A program made the translations under genes and the position numbers. The notes below the pieces were generated by a model, which searched no databases, was not told where the DNA came from, and saw only the letters and a list, made by a program, of their open reading frames with translations. DNA of 64,000 nucleotides from Burkholderia sp. Nafp2/4-1b (GTDB taxonomy: Bacteria > Pseudomonadota > Gammaproteobacteria > Burkholderiales > Burkholderiaceae). Numbering within the stretch: the stretch's first letter is position 1; each line of letters opens with the position of its first letter. The stretch lies in NCBI RefSeq assembly GCF_003635165.1, contig NZ_ML058598.1, positions 52,504 through 116,503 on the forward strand, in the 5' to 3' direction. Below are positions 26,964 through 36,165 of this stretch, in pieces.

Positions 26964-27611
26964 ATGCACACATCCGGATCGCTCTACGGGTTTCTCGTCA
27001 TCGGCGGCATGCTCGCGGTCACGCCGGGGCCGAACATGGTCTACGTGATGTCGCGCTCGATCGCGCAGGGGCGCACCGCCGGGCTGATTTCGCTCGCGGG
27101 CGTGATGGTGGGTTACCTGTTCTACATGTTCGGCGCCGCGTTCGGGATCACGACGCTGTTCCTGAGCGTGCCGTACGCGGGCACCGTGCTCGGTGTCGTG
27201 GGCGCAGCGTACCTGCTTTACCTCGCATGGCAGGCGGTCCGGCCCGGCGGCCGTTCGCCGTTCGAGGTGAAGGCGCTGCCGACCGAACAGCCGCTGCGGC
27301 TGCTCGCGATGGGTGCGACGACCAGCGTGCTGAACCCGAAGCTCGCGATGCTGTTCGTGTCGCTGCTGCCGCAGTTCATCGATTACCGGCAGGGCAGCGT
27401 GTTCGGCCAGTCGCTGTTTCTCGGTTCGTTGTTGATTGCGGCGTTCGCGTCGGCGAACGGGCTCGTCGCGATCGGCTCGAGCAGCCTCGCGAAGTTCCTG
27501 CACAACCGCCCGGCGCTGCTGCTCGCGCAGCGCTGGGCGATGGGCGCGGTGCTGGGCGGCCTCGGCGTGGAGATGCTCGTCGAGGCGGCGAGAATGGCGG
27601 GCGCGGCGTAA
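26964..27611 (+). CDS. LysE/RhtB-family amino acid exporter
   Basis: A 215-residue membrane protein with about six spans and the family N-terminus FLVIGGMLAVTPGPNMVYVM (the PGP motif). A further block is LLRLLAMGATTSVLNPKLAM-like with the conserved NPK. ATG 26964 (MHTSGSLYGF) follows GGAAGCGG and gives the usual family length; a longer in-frame start at 26922 is less likely. Substrates of the family are lysine, homoserine, threonine or cysteine metabolites; the exact one is unknown. Confidence 0.88.
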   Translation: MHTSGSLYGFLVIGGMLAVTPGPNMVYVMSRSIAQGRTAGLISLAGVMVGYLFYMFGAAFGITTLFLSVPYAGTVLGVVGAAYLLYLAWQAVRPGGRSPFEVKALPTEQPLRLLAMGATTSVLNPKLAMLFVSLLPQFIDYRQGSVFGQSLFLGSLLIAAFASANGLVAIGSSSLAKFLHNRPALLLAQRWAMGAVLGGLGVEMLVEAARMAGAA

Positions 27612-27643
27612 CGGCGGCGACGCACGTCACGACGCCCGCCGGC

Positions 27644-29092
27644 TCACTTCGTCAGCAGTTCGGCTTCCAGTTCGCGCAGCCGCTCCGGAAACCGCGCGCG
27701 CAATACCACGAACCACGCGACCCCGACCGCCAGCAGCGCGACGAACACGTAAGGCAGCCATGCGTAGACGCCGTCCGGCACCGGATACACGCTGCCGGCG
27801 AGCGGAATCGCAAGCAGCACGACCGCGATGGCGCTGATCGCGACGTGCCGCGCGCGCAGCTTGCGTTGCCGGCGCAGATAGAGCGGCGCCCCGATCGCGA
27901 CCAGCACGTACGCGAGCAGCCAGCCATAGGTGGCGATCGAGCTGAGGTAGCCGTACGAATCGAGCAGCGCCGTGCCGCGTGCAGTCAACACCAGCGCCGT
28001 CGCCAGCGCCAGCACCGCGATCAGCGCGACGGCGACGTGCGGCGTCGCATTCGTGTCGTGCGCGCGCCCGGTCGACGCATGCAGCACGCCCTGCCGCCCG
28101 AACGTATAGACGATGCGCGCCGCCGCGTTGATCGACGAGAAGAATGCCGCGAAGAAACTGAGCGCCACCCCTGCGTCGATCAGCACGCCGATCCATCCGG
28201 CGCCGAGCCGATGCGCGAGCACCGCGAGCGGCCCGTCGACGCGATCGAGCGGCGGCGTCTGCCCGTGGAACGCGCTCACCATCCCGTACGCGCCGACCAC
28301 GAACAGCAGCGCCGGCCCGACCACGCTGATCAGCACCGCGCGCGGAATCGCGCGGAACGGATCGCGCGCCTCCGCGCCGAGCACGGTCGCGCTCTCGAAT
28401 CCGGTGAAACTGAAGAACGCGAGCACCATCCCGAGCTGCAGCTGCGTCGGCTTCACGCCTTCGAGCGTCAGTTGCGCGCGATCGACCGGATGACCGCCGA
28501 ATGCGATCGCTCCGATCACGATGGCGGCGATCAGCAGCAGCGTCACAAGCTCGACGAACAGCGTGAAGCGCGTGGACAGCCGGATGTCGCGAAACGCGAT
28601 GTACCACGCGGCAAACGCGGTGATGACCGTCAGGCCGAGCACCGTGCCGACGGGCGTCGCGCCGCCGAGCAAGCCGGTTTCGCGGCCGAACACGAGAAAC
28701 GTGTTGACCGTGCCCTGCAGGATGCCCGCCGCGGCAAGTGCATACGCGATCAGCAGCGACCAGCCGCAGATGGCGCCCCACGTCGGCCCGATGCCGGCCG
28801 ACACGTATGCATAGAGCGCACCCGGCGATGCCGAATCGCGCGCGAACACGGAAATGCTCCACGACGAGAACAGCAGCGCGACGATCGCGAACAGGTAGGC
28901 GAGCCATGTGCCGTTACCCGCTGTCGCGAATACGGCAGGAATCAGCACGCCGATCCCGCCCGACACGCCGACGAGGCCGATCGACTGCGCGATCAGCTCG
29001 GGCAGGCTCAGATAGTTGCGCCGCAGGCCGCCTGCGTGCGGCGCGAGGTCCGGCGCGGGTAGCGCTTGCGCGGATGTAACCGGATGATTCAT
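27644..29092 (-). CDS. APC-family amino acid permease
   Basis: A 482-residue amino acid/polyamine permease with about twelve membrane spans. TM1 has the unwound glycine motif GLVGVSGGIGVLIPAV; TM6 has FFSFTGFESATVLGAEARDP, both contacting substrate in the superfamily. AAGGTG lies before ATG 29092. It is immediately downstream of the sfn oxidoreductase on the same strand (44 bp). It may import a sulfur-containing amino acid or sulfonate precursor, which is inferred from location only. Confidence 0.85.
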   Translation of the reverse strand: MNHPVTSAQALPAPDLAPHAGGLRRNYLSLPELIAQSIGLVGVSGGIGVLIPAVFATAGNGTWLAYLFAIVALLFSSWSISVFARDSASPGALYAYVSAGIGPTWGAICGWSLLIAYALAAAGILQGTVNTFLVFGRETGLLGGATPVGTVLGLTVITAFAAWYIAFRDIRLSTRFTLFVELVTLLLIAAIVIGAIAFGGHPVDRAQLTLEGVKPTQLQLGMVLAFFSFTGFESATVLGAEARDPFRAIPRAVLISVVGPALLFVVGAYGMVSAFHGQTPPLDRVDGPLAVLAHRLGAGWIGVLIDAGVALSFFAAFFSSINAAARIVYTFGRQGVLHASTGRAHDTNATPHVAVALIAVLALATALVLTARGTALLDSYGYLSSIATYGWLLAYVLVAIGAPLYLRRQRKLRARHVAISAIAVVLLAIPLAGSVYPVPDGVYAWLPYVFVALLAVGVAWFVVLRARFPERLRELEAELLTK

Positions 29093-29136
29093 CGATTCAC
29101 CTTGTGATGATTGAAGCGGCGGCGCGTGCGTGCGGG

Positions 29137-30366
29137 TCAGTTCCACGAATGGCGCGCGGGCTTCACGCCGTTGAGGTAGTAGTTGCCGATCGCGTGATAT
29201 TTCCAGCGCACGGGATCGTGCAGCGTATGCACGCGCGCGTTGCGCCAGTGGCGATCGAAGTTGTATTTCGCCAGCGTCGATTTGCTGCCGCCGAGTTCGA
29301 ACAGCTTGCTTGCGGCGAGCAGCGACACTTCGGTCGTCGCGATCTTCGCCTCGCCGACCGCGATCGCGGCCTGCGCGACCGTCTGTTCGTTCGGCTCGCG
29401 CTTCGCGGCGTCGACGAAGCGCCCCGAGCGCGCGAGCAGCGCTTCGGCCGCATGCACGCGATACGCGATGTCGCCGATCTGCGCGATCGTCAACGGATCG
29501 TCGCTCGCGCGCTCGACGCCGCTGTCGATCCACGGACGCGCGTGCTGCTGCACGAAGTCGATCGTGTCCTGCAGCGCGGCGCGCGCGATGCCGAGATCGA
29601 TCGCGGCCGTCGTGATCTGCGCGAACGGCCCCGCGAAGGTCGGACGATCGTAGGAGCGTTGCGTGTGGAAGATCTCGAACGGGCTCACGCGCACGTTCTC
29701 GGCGATCACGGTGCCGCTTGCCGTGGTGCGCTGGCCGAAGCCGCTCCAGTCGTCCACCACGGTGAGCCCCGGCGCGCCTTGCTTGACGAATGCGAGCACG
29801 GCCTGGTCCGACTCGTCGAGCGCAAGCACCGGAATCCAGTGCGCGAACAGCGTGCCGGTCGAATAGAACTTGCGGCCGTTCAGCACGAAGCCGTCGCCGT
29901 CGCGGCGCACGCGCGTACGGATGTCGAGCACGTTCTTGCCGCCCGCTTCGGAAAACGCATTGCCGTAGCGCGCACCCTTCAGCACGAGATCGAAAAAGAA
30001 GCGCTTCTGCGCGTCGCTGCCTTCGAGACGGATGTCTTCGATCAGGCAGTAGTGATTCTGCGGAATCTGGCCGATCGACGGGTCCGCCTGCGAAACGATC
30101 GCGATCACTTCCGCGAGCGTGACGTTCGATACTTCCGCGCCGCCGTATTCATGCGGCACGGTGATGCCCCACAGGCCGCTCGACGAGAACAGCTCGATCT
30201 CGTCGAATGGCAGCCGCCGTTCGCGATCACGCAGCGCGGCATGCTCGGCCAGTTGCACCGCGACGCGGTGCGCGACATCGATGGCTTCGGCATCCGAGCC
30301 GATGACCGGTACGGGCACTGCGTCCGCTTGCGGTTGCGTGGTTTCTTCGATGGTTTCCGTAGACAT
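29137..30366 (-). CDS. sfnB: SfnB/DszC-type acyl-CoA dehydrogenase-fold oxidoreductase
   Basis: A 409-residue flavoprotein of the acyl-CoA dehydrogenase fold in the DszC/SfnB group, which act as flavin-dependent oxygenases in sulfur scavenging. Typical blocks are LFSSSGLWGITVPHEYGGAE, SQADPSIGQIPQNHYCLIED, FYSTGTLFAHWIPVLA and the C-terminal KYNFDRHWRNARVHTLHDPV. GGAAATTTC precedes ATG 30366 (MSTETIEE). It follows sfnG and msuE in one operon, so a role in using alkanesulfonates or dimethyl sulfone as sulfur source is well supported. Confidence 0.85.
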   Translation of the reverse strand: MSTETIEETTQPQADAVPVPVIGSDAEAIDVAHRVAVQLAEHAALRDRERRLPFDEIELFSSSGLWGITVPHEYGGAEVSNVTLAEVIAIVSQADPSIGQIPQNHYCLIEDIRLEGSDAQKRFFFDLVLKGARYGNAFSEAGGKNVLDIRTRVRRDGDGFVLNGRKFYSTGTLFAHWIPVLALDESDQAVLAFVKQGAPGLTVVDDWSGFGQRTTASGTVIAENVRVSPFEIFHTQRSYDRPTFAGPFAQITTAAIDLGIARAALQDTIDFVQQHARPWIDSGVERASDDPLTIAQIGDIAYRVHAAEALLARSGRFVDAAKREPNEQTVAQAAIAVGEAKIATTEVSLLAASKLFELGGSKSTLAKYNFDRHWRNARVHTLHDPVRWKYHAIGNYYLNGVKPARHSWN

Positions 30367-30543
30367 GAAATTTCCGGCAAATGACATGAATCGATCGACA
30401 GTGCCGCCCCGGCCTGCGTCGGTCGTCTGTTCTGGAATGCGGGATCATCCGACCGGGTTCGTCCGCAACGGCCGTTGCGGGCCAGCCGTTCACCCGCCCT
30501 GCTCGCCGCTTGCGTCAGCGCGCCCGCGCATCGGTGTCGCGCA

Positions 30544-31647
30544 TCACGCGGCCACCGCCTGCCGCTGCGCTTCGAGCTCACGCACGAGCGGCAGCACGCG
30601 CTTGCCGAAGTACTCGACTTCCTCGATGAAATGCAGGAACCCGGCGAGCACGAGGTCGACGCCGATCGCCTTCAGCGCGACGATCCGCTCGGCGATCTGT
30701 TGCGGCGTGCCAATCAGGTTCGTGCGGAAGCCGTCGTTGTACTGCACGAGATCCTCGAACGTCGATTTCGCCCAGTTGCCCTCGCCTTCGGGCGACGCGC
30801 GGCCGGCCTGCTTCACCGCATCGCCGAACGCGTGCACGGCCTCGACGTGCGCGTGCCGGATGATGTCGTCGAGCACGGCTTTCGCCTCTTCCTCGGTGTC
30901 GCGCGCGATCACGAACGCGTTGACGCCGATCCGCACGCGATGGTTGTTCGCGGCGGCCTTCGCGCGGATGTCGTCGATTTGCGCCTTCAGGTTCTCCGGC
31001 GTATTGCCGTTCGTGAAGTACCAGTCCGACACGCTCGCCGCGTTGTCGCGCGCCGCGCGCGAACTGCCGCCCTGGAAGATTTCCGGATGCGGCTTCTGCA
31101 CGGGCTTCGGGCTCAGCGTGTAGTCGTTGAAGCGGTAGAAGTCGCCCTTGAACGTGAAGTTGTCCTGCGTCCAGATGCCCTTCAGCGCCTGGATGAATTC
31201 CTTCGAGCGCCGATAGCGTTCGTCGTGCTCGAGCCACGGTTCGCCGATCGCGGTGAACTCGCCCTTGAACCAGCCGCTGACCACGTTGATCGCGATGCGG
31301 CCGTTCGAAATATGGTCGATCGTCGCGAGCTGCTTCGCGACCACCGCCGGATGCCACGGTCCCGGCAGGATCGCGGCGAGCACCTTGAGCTTCGTCGTCG
31401 CGTGCAGCAGCGCCTGGCTGAACGACACCGATTCGTGCTGGTATTCGGCGCCGTAGCCGGCCGTGAAGCGGATCTGGCTCAGCGCGTAGTCGAAGCCGGC
31501 CGCCTCGGCCGTGCGCGCGAGCTTCTGGTTGTATTCGAGGCTCCAGTCGGTGCGTTGCTCGATCGTGCTGACGACGAGGCCGCCGCTGACGTTCGGCACC
31601 CAGTACGCGAATTTGACGCCGTCGGCCGAAGGTTCGTGAATGCTCAT
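30544..31647 (-). CDS. sfnG: Dimethyl sulfone monooxygenase SfnG
   Basis: A 367-residue FMNH2-dependent monooxygenase of the bacterial luciferase-like family. It converts dimethyl sulfone to methanesulfinate with reduced flavin supplied by a partner reductase. Family blocks: KFAYWVPNVSGGLVVSTIEQ, TAEAAGFDYALSQIRFTAGY, ILPGPWHPAVVAKQLATIDH, GRIAINVVSGWFKGEF and EIFQGGSSRAARD. The gene lies between msuE (flavin reductase) and sfnB and is controlled by the sigma-54 promoter at 32300. Confidence 0.93.
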   Translation of the reverse strand: MSIHEPSADGVKFAYWVPNVSGGLVVSTIEQRTDWSLEYNQKLARTAEAAGFDYALSQIRFTAGYGAEYQHESVSFSQALLHATTKLKVLAAILPGPWHPAVVAKQLATIDHISNGRIAINVVSGWFKGEFTAIGEPWLEHDERYRRSKEFIQALKGIWTQDNFTFKGDFYRFNDYTLSPKPVQKPHPEIFQGGSSRAARDNAASVSDWYFTNGNTPENLKAQIDDIRAKAAANNHRVRIGVNAFVIARDTEEEAKAVLDDIIRHAHVEAVHAFGDAVKQAGRASPEGEGNWAKSTFEDLVQYNDGFRTNLIGTPQQIAERIVALKAIGVDLVLAGFLHFIEEVEYFGKRVLPLVRELEAQRQAVAA

Positions 31648-31683
31648 GGAAGGTCCTGATCGAAAGGGAAGACGAAAGGCGCG

Positions 31684-32244
31684 CTACGCGGCGGCGGCGG
31701 CCGGCGCGCGCGGCCGCAGTTGCGGCACCGCGCGGTCGACCGCGAGCGCGATGCGCTCGCGCAGTGCGGGGTTCGCGATCTCGTAGCGATCGAAATCGCT
31801 TTCGGCTGCGTACACGCCGATCGGCAGCGTGCGCGCCTGGAAGAAGCTGAACAGCGGCCGCAGCTGATGGTCGATCACGAGCGCATGGCGCTCGCTGCCG
31901 CCGGTGGCCGCGAGCAGCACCGGCACATCGATCAGCGACTCGTGATGCACGAGGTCGAACAGGTGCTTGAAGAGCCCGGTGTACGACGCGCGATACACGG
32001 GGCTCGCGACGACGAGCGCATCGGCCGTCTCGATCTTGCGGATCAGCGCGTCGAGTTCGGGCGGCACCTGCGCGCGCTTCAGCGCGCCGGCCAGCCGGTT
32101 GCCGATCTCGCCGAGTTCGATCGACTGCGTGCGGATCGGCACCGCGTCGCCGAGCGCGGCGACGATCACGTTCGTCAGCGCCAGCGTGCGTGACGGCCGT
32201 TGCAGGGCGCCCGAAATGGCGACGACGTTGAGGGTGTTGCTCAT
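31684..32244 (-). CDS. msuE: NADH-dependent FMN reductase MsuE
   Basis: A 186-residue flavodoxin-like reductase that supplies FMNH2 to SfnG and related monooxygenases. The FMN-binding loop is VVAISGALQRPSRTLAL, and ALVVASPVYRASYTGLFKHL is the second family block. ATG 32244 (MSNTLNVV) is used; the in-frame extension upstream overlaps the sigma-54 promoter. It is the first gene of the msuE-sfnG-sfnB operon, 36 bp before sfnG. Confidence 0.9.
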   Translation of the reverse strand: MSNTLNVVAISGALQRPSRTLALTNVIVAALGDAVPIRTQSIELGEIGNRLAGALKRAQVPPELDALIRKIETADALVVASPVYRASYTGLFKHLFDLVHHESLIDVPVLLAATGGSERHALVIDHQLRPLFSFFQARTLPIGVYAAESDFDRYEIANPALRERIALAVDRAVPQLRPRAPAAAAA

Positions 32245-32299
32245 GCCATGCGTTCCCGTGGTCGAGCTGCGCGTTGTCGCGCCGATACCGTGTCGGGTT

Positions 32300-32315
32300 T
32301 GCAAGGAGCGTGCCA
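32300..32315 (-). promoter_or_regulatory. Sigma-54 (-24/-12) promoter of msuE-sfnG-sfnB
   Basis: On the minus strand TGGCACGCTCCTTGCA matches the RpoN consensus TGGCACG-N4-TTGCW completely. It ends 55 bp before the msuE start. The divergent gene at 32748 encodes an RpoN-dependent activator of the SfnR type, so promoter and activator fit each other. Confidence 0.88.
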
Positions 32316-32747
32316 TTGAAGACAGATGAGTGATCGCATCGATCATCTGCATCACGAAGTTTCGTGCGATCGCCCGCCGCTCATGGCTTCCGCGCTCATA
32401 TGACAGGTGGTGGCAAGCGTTCCGAAAATCACGTCACATCGATATTCCCCGGTACGATGAACCGACGGGAACAGCGTTGCTGATGCGCTGCTGCTCGAGC
32501 AGCAGTTTGCGGGCACGCCGTTGGTTCGATCGCAACGATCGGGCACCGGCGCATCGTGCGCGATGGCGTCGAATCCGCCGTCGTGGCCGCGCATGCCCAC
32601 GTCATTGCATGCTGCGCAGCAATCCCGCTTTCGTTATCAGAAATCGATGCTTCTCGCGCCGCGCAAAACACGGAACACTCTGCTGACCGAGACAGCAAGC
32701 GGACCGCGAGTCGGTCCGTTCTTCGATCGACTCACGCCTTCATCGCC
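32316..32747. other. Divergent regulatory region between msuE and sfnR
   Basis: No gene is supported here. The region should hold the upstream SfnR binding site for the msuE promoter and the sfnR promoter. I could not identify a clear activator-binding palindrome by eye. Confidence 0.45.
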
Positions 32748-33872
32748 ATGACCTCCTCGTTTGCCACGTCGCGTCCGGTCAATCTTCGTGTCGTCTCCGC
32801 GCAGCCGGACGCATCGCGCGGCGCGCCCGTTCTCACGCTTGCCGCACATCCCGCACCGCAGCGCGCTCGCGCGCACGTGTTCGTCGATCCGCGTTCGCTC
32901 GCGCTGCTCGAACGCGTGCGGCGCGTCGCGCCGAGCGACGCGAACGTGCTGATCGTCGGCGAAACCGGTACCGGCAAGGAACTGATCGCGCGTCACGTGC
33001 ACGACCTCAGCCACCGCGGCGACGGTCCGTTCGTCGCCGTGAACTGCGGTGCGCTGTCCGACACGCTGGTCGACAGCGAACTGTTCGGTCACGAGAAAGG
33101 CGCATTCACGGGGGCGGTCGGCGCGAGGCCCGGCTGGTTCGAGGCCGCGAACGGCGGCACGCTGTTTCTCGACGAGATCGGCGATCTGCCGCTGGCGATG
33201 CAGGTGAAGCTGCTGCGCGTATTGCAGGAGCGCGAGGTCGTGCGGCTCGGCGCGCGCACGGGCATTCCGATCGACGTGCGCGTGGTGGCCGCGACCAACG
33301 TCGACCTGCAGCAGGCAGTGGCGGCCGGGCGATTCCGCGGCGACCTGTTCTACCGGCTCAACGTCGTGCGGCTCGACGTGCCGACATTGCGCGAACGGCC
33401 CGCCGACATCCTGCCGCTCGCGCGGCACTTCTTCGATCTATATCGCAGCCGGCTCGGTTACGGGCCGCGCAGCATCGATCCGCGCGCGGCACGCCGGCTC
33501 GAAGCACACTCGTGGCCGGGCAATATCCGCGAGCTGGAGAACGTGATGCATCACGCGCTGCTGGTGAGCCGCCACGATGCGCTGCAGGACACCGACCTGA
33601 ACCTGTCGTCGTCGTGCGTGGCGGTTACGGCTGCGGGAGGGCAGCACGCGGGGCACGGTGCGTCCGCGCAGGAAGCGCTGGAAGAGGCGTTATGCGCGCT
33701 GTTCGACGAAGCCCCCGACAATCTGTTCGAACGCATCGAGGACACCGTGATGCGGGTCGCGTTCGACTTCAGTCACCGCAATCAGATCCAGGCCGCGCGA
33801 TTGCTCGGCATCAGCCGCAATGTGCTGCGCGCACGGCTGATTCGGGCGAAGGCGATCGGGGCGGTCAAGTAG
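32748..33872 (+). CDS. sfnR: Sigma-54-dependent activator SfnR
   Basis: A 374-residue enhancer-binding protein without a receiver domain. It has Walker A GETGTGKE, the sigma-54 contact motif GAFTGA, Walker B FLDEIGD, the arginine finger region and a C-terminal Fis-type HTH ([20 protein letters not shown]). The short N-terminus (about 40 residues) is as in SfnR, which activates dimethyl sulfone genes when sulfate is scarce. It diverges from msuE-sfnG-sfnB, which carries a consensus sigma-54 promoter. ATG 32748 is chosen because upstream codons lack family similarity. Confidence 0.88.
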   Translation: MTSSFATSRPVNLRVVSAQPDASRGAPVLTLAAHPAPQRARAHVFVDPRSLALLERVRRVAPSDANVLIVGETGTGKELIARHVHDLSHRGDGPFVAVNCGALSDTLVDSELFGHEKGAFTGAVGARPGWFEAANGGTLFLDEIGDLPLAMQVKLLRVLQEREVVRLGARTGIPIDVRVVAATNVDLQQAVAAGRFRGDLFYRLNVVRLDVPTLRERPADILPLARHFFDLYRSRLGYGPRSIDPRAARRLEAHSWPGNIRELENVMHHALLVSRHDALQDTDLNLSSSCVAVTAAGGQHAGHGASAQEALEEALCALFDEAPDNLFERIEDTVMRVAFDFSHRNQIQAARLLGISRNVLRARLIRAKAIGAVK

Positions 33873-34084
33873 CAGTGTGCGCGGCGGCAGCACGCGTCTG
33901 CGATGACGATGGTTGGATCGCGGTCATGCCGGCTCACCGCGATTGGTTCGCGGCGTCGCGTGACGCAGCCGCTACGACGCGTGCCCTGCCGGAGCGCACA
34001 TCAGGCGACCAATAGCGAACAGCGAGCCGCAAGCGGTGAGCGGCAAACCGCAAGCCGCCCCGCCGCTCACCGCCGCGTGTGCCA

Positions 34085-35299
34085 CTACTTCCCGATACCG
34101 CCTGCAACACCACCCAGCAGCGATGTCACCGGCGCGAGCGGACTCGCTCCACCGGCCCCGGCCGCACCGCCAAGCGTGCCCGTCACCGTCGACACGAGGT
34201 TCGTCACCGGCGCGAGCGGGCTTGCCGCGCCGCCACCGGCCGCACCGCCCAACGCGCCGGTCAGCGACCCAAGCGGTGTCGATCCGAGGCCCGACAGCAC
34301 GCCGCCGAGCGGCCCCGACGCCCCGGCGCCGCTCGGCGGCGGGCCATTCTTCACGGTCGCGACCGACGCGCCCGCGAGGCTCACGATCAGGCCGGGAATC
34401 GGCGCCGCGCCGTTCGGACCGTTGTAATTCACGAGGCCGCCCGCGTTCGTCACGGTGTTGCCGACCGCGCCGACGACTTCGCCTGCCGCGCCGGCGAGCT
34501 GGTTCGCCGGGCCGACGGCCGACTGCGTCGGGACCCCTAGCCGCCAGCCCACCGTCGACAACGCGCCGCCGACCTGCCCGAGCAGCCCGCCCACCGGTTG
34601 CCCGAGGCCCGTCGTCGCGCCGATCTGCTGCGTGGTCTGGCCGACCGTGATGACGAGCGGCGTGACAGCCGAGCTGATCTGTTGCGTGACCTGCTGCACG
34701 GGGCCCGACGACAGCGTCGAGCCCAGCGTGCCGCCCGCCGTGCCGAGGCCGCCGGCCACGGTATCGAGTGCTGCGCCGACGGGCGTCGTGACCGGCGCGA
34801 GCGGCGCCAGCGGGCCCGAGCCGAGTGCGCGCACGGTCTGCGCAAGGCCCGCTACCGGATTCGCGGTCTGGCTGACGACGTCACCGAGGCCGGCGACCGT
34901 CGTGCCGACCGGATTGGCGGTCGAGCCGATCTGACCGAGCCCTTCGCTGAGCGCATTGGCAGCCGAGCGCGTGATCGTGCTGACGCTGGCGATCGTGTCG
35001 CCGGCGCTGCGCGTCACGCCGTTGCCGAGGCCCGGCAGCGTGATGTCGCCGACGATCGAGCCGGTCGTGATGGCGAGCGCGCCCGCCGTGCTGACCACGC
35101 CGCGCGTGCCGGGCGTGCCGCTGGTGCCATAGCCGCCGTCGGTCACGCCATCCGGGCCGGGATTATTGGTGGTGACGGTCGCGCCGCTGGTATTGGCGGC
35201 CGCGCTCGACGGCGCGGCGACATCGCTGCCGCCGCAGGCAGTCAGCACGCCGGCGGCGGCCAGCACCGCCGCGGACGTGAAAATGCGGGTTCGATACAT
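34085..35299 (-). CDS. Repetitive Gly/Thr/Ala-rich lipoprotein
   Basis: A 404-residue protein with a lipoprotein signal peptide: TSAAVLAAAGVLTACGGSDV, acylated Cys in LTAC. The mature part is low-complexity, dominated by Gly, Ala, Thr, Val and Pro, with repeated units such as PLAPVT (four copies), GGALS/GGLLG and TVAGLG. Burkholderia carries similar proteins annotated as collagen-like, though strict G-X-Y triplets are not seen here. GAGGAG seven bases before ATG 35299 supports the start. It is probably anchored at the cell envelope; the function is unknown. Confidence 0.7.
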   Translation of the reverse strand: MYRTRIFTSAAVLAAAGVLTACGGSDVAAPSSAAANTSGATVTTNNPGPDGVTDGGYGTSGTPGTRGVVSTAGALAITTGSIVGDITLPGLGNGVTRSAGDTIASVSTITRSAANALSEGLGQIGSTANPVGTTVAGLGDVVSQTANPVAGLAQTVRALGSGPLAPLAPVTTPVGAALDTVAGGLGTAGGTLGSTLSSGPVQQVTQQISSAVTPLVITVGQTTQQIGATTGLGQPVGGLLGQVGGALSTVGWRLGVPTQSAVGPANQLAGAAGEVVGAVGNTVTNAGGLVNYNGPNGAAPIPGLIVSLAGASVATVKNGPPPSGAGASGPLGGVLSGLGSTPLGSLTGALGGAAGGGAASPLAPVTNLVSTVTGTLGGAAGAGGASPLAPVTSLLGGVAGGIGK

Positions 35300-35638
35300 G
35301 ATGGTCTCCTCGCGGTCCGGGCGATGGAATGTTCGATTAAGGACCGGGGAACGATCAGCATTTTCCATGCCATTCGCACGCGAAAACCCGCAGCATGGCC
35401 GCCAGGCGGCCCTGCGCGCGTGTACGCACCTCGGCCGGCGATCGCGCGCGTCATGTTTTCAGGCTCATGGGCGGCGCTGTTTTCGTTACATTCGTGCTAC
35501 GAATGCTCCGATGTTACGTAACGCCGCCTGCGCGGCGCGCCGTTTTCGGACTGCGCCGCCTACCATCCACAGTACGTCGCCCGGCCGGCACCGAACGCGT
35601 GCCGCCCGGCTCCGTCCCACCGCCAGGATTCCGTCGCC
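35300..35638. other. Divergent intergenic region, lipoprotein/dhaK
   Basis: No gene recognised. It contains the two divergent promoters' expected positions, with an A/T-richer patch near 35460-35520. No strong operator was found. Confidence 0.4.
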
Positions 35639-35935
35639 ATGAAAAAACTCGTGAACCGCCCGTCCGATGTCGTGCGTGAAATGCTCGAAGGCATCGCGCG
35701 GCAGTCGCCGCATCTCGCGATCCTCGGTGACGAGCACGTGCTCGTCCGCCGGCCGCTGCCCGAGCCGTCGCTGCGCCCGGTCGCGATCCTGTCCGGCGGC
35801 GGCAGCGGCCACGAGCCCGCACACGGCGGCTATGTCGGCGAAGGGATGCTCAGCGCGGCCGTGTGCGGCGAAGTATTCACATCACCGTCGACCGACGCCG
35901 TGCTCGGTATCGGCGGACAACAAAGTCTGCGGTAA
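35639..35935 (+). pseudogene. dhaK: Dihydroxyacetone kinase, N-terminal fragment cut by island insertion
   Basis: The frame begins MKKLVNRPSDVVREMLEGIA and continues with the DhaK signature AILSGGGSGHEPAHGGYVGE and CGEVFTSPSTDAVLG. DhaK proteins continue for several hundred more residues, including the His that binds dihydroxyacetone covalently. Here homology ends near 35,907 and the frame reads about nine foreign codons to a stop. The remainder of the gene is not found in the window. The break coincides with the proposed end of the Tn7-like element. Confidence 0.85.
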
Positions 35936-36051
35936 ATGCTCGTTGGAACGCTTACGGTGAATAGAGATTGCATCGGCTCAAAGAGCGCAATGTTTGCCGA
36001 CTACCGTAGCCGGCCACTAAACCCTCTCCTTTCAGAGCCACAAAGTGTGCG
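35908..36051 (+). repeat. Candidate left end with TnsB-site-like repeats
   Basis: The segment contains ACAAAGTCTGCG (35920-35931) and ACAAAGTGTGCG (36040-36051), 120 bp apart in the same orientation and differing at one base. A related ACAAATTTCGCAG is found near 43297 upstream of tnsA. Tn7 ends contain several copies of the TnsB-binding sequence, so these are candidate transposase sites. The assignment is by eye only. Confidence 0.4.
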
Positions 36052-36165
36052 CCTGCCGCTACCAGCGCTGCAACCAAAATCCGTGACATATCAAGTTGGA
36101 CGAAAATAATCATGCAGCGCAGCATTTTCCATACAAAATCCAGCCGACGCAAACCACAAACGCCA

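Noticed and set aside
26672..29062. 796-codon plus-strand frame over the LysE and APC genes
   Set aside because: Its translation is low-complexity Arg/Ala/Asp and it reads across two real genes in other frames.
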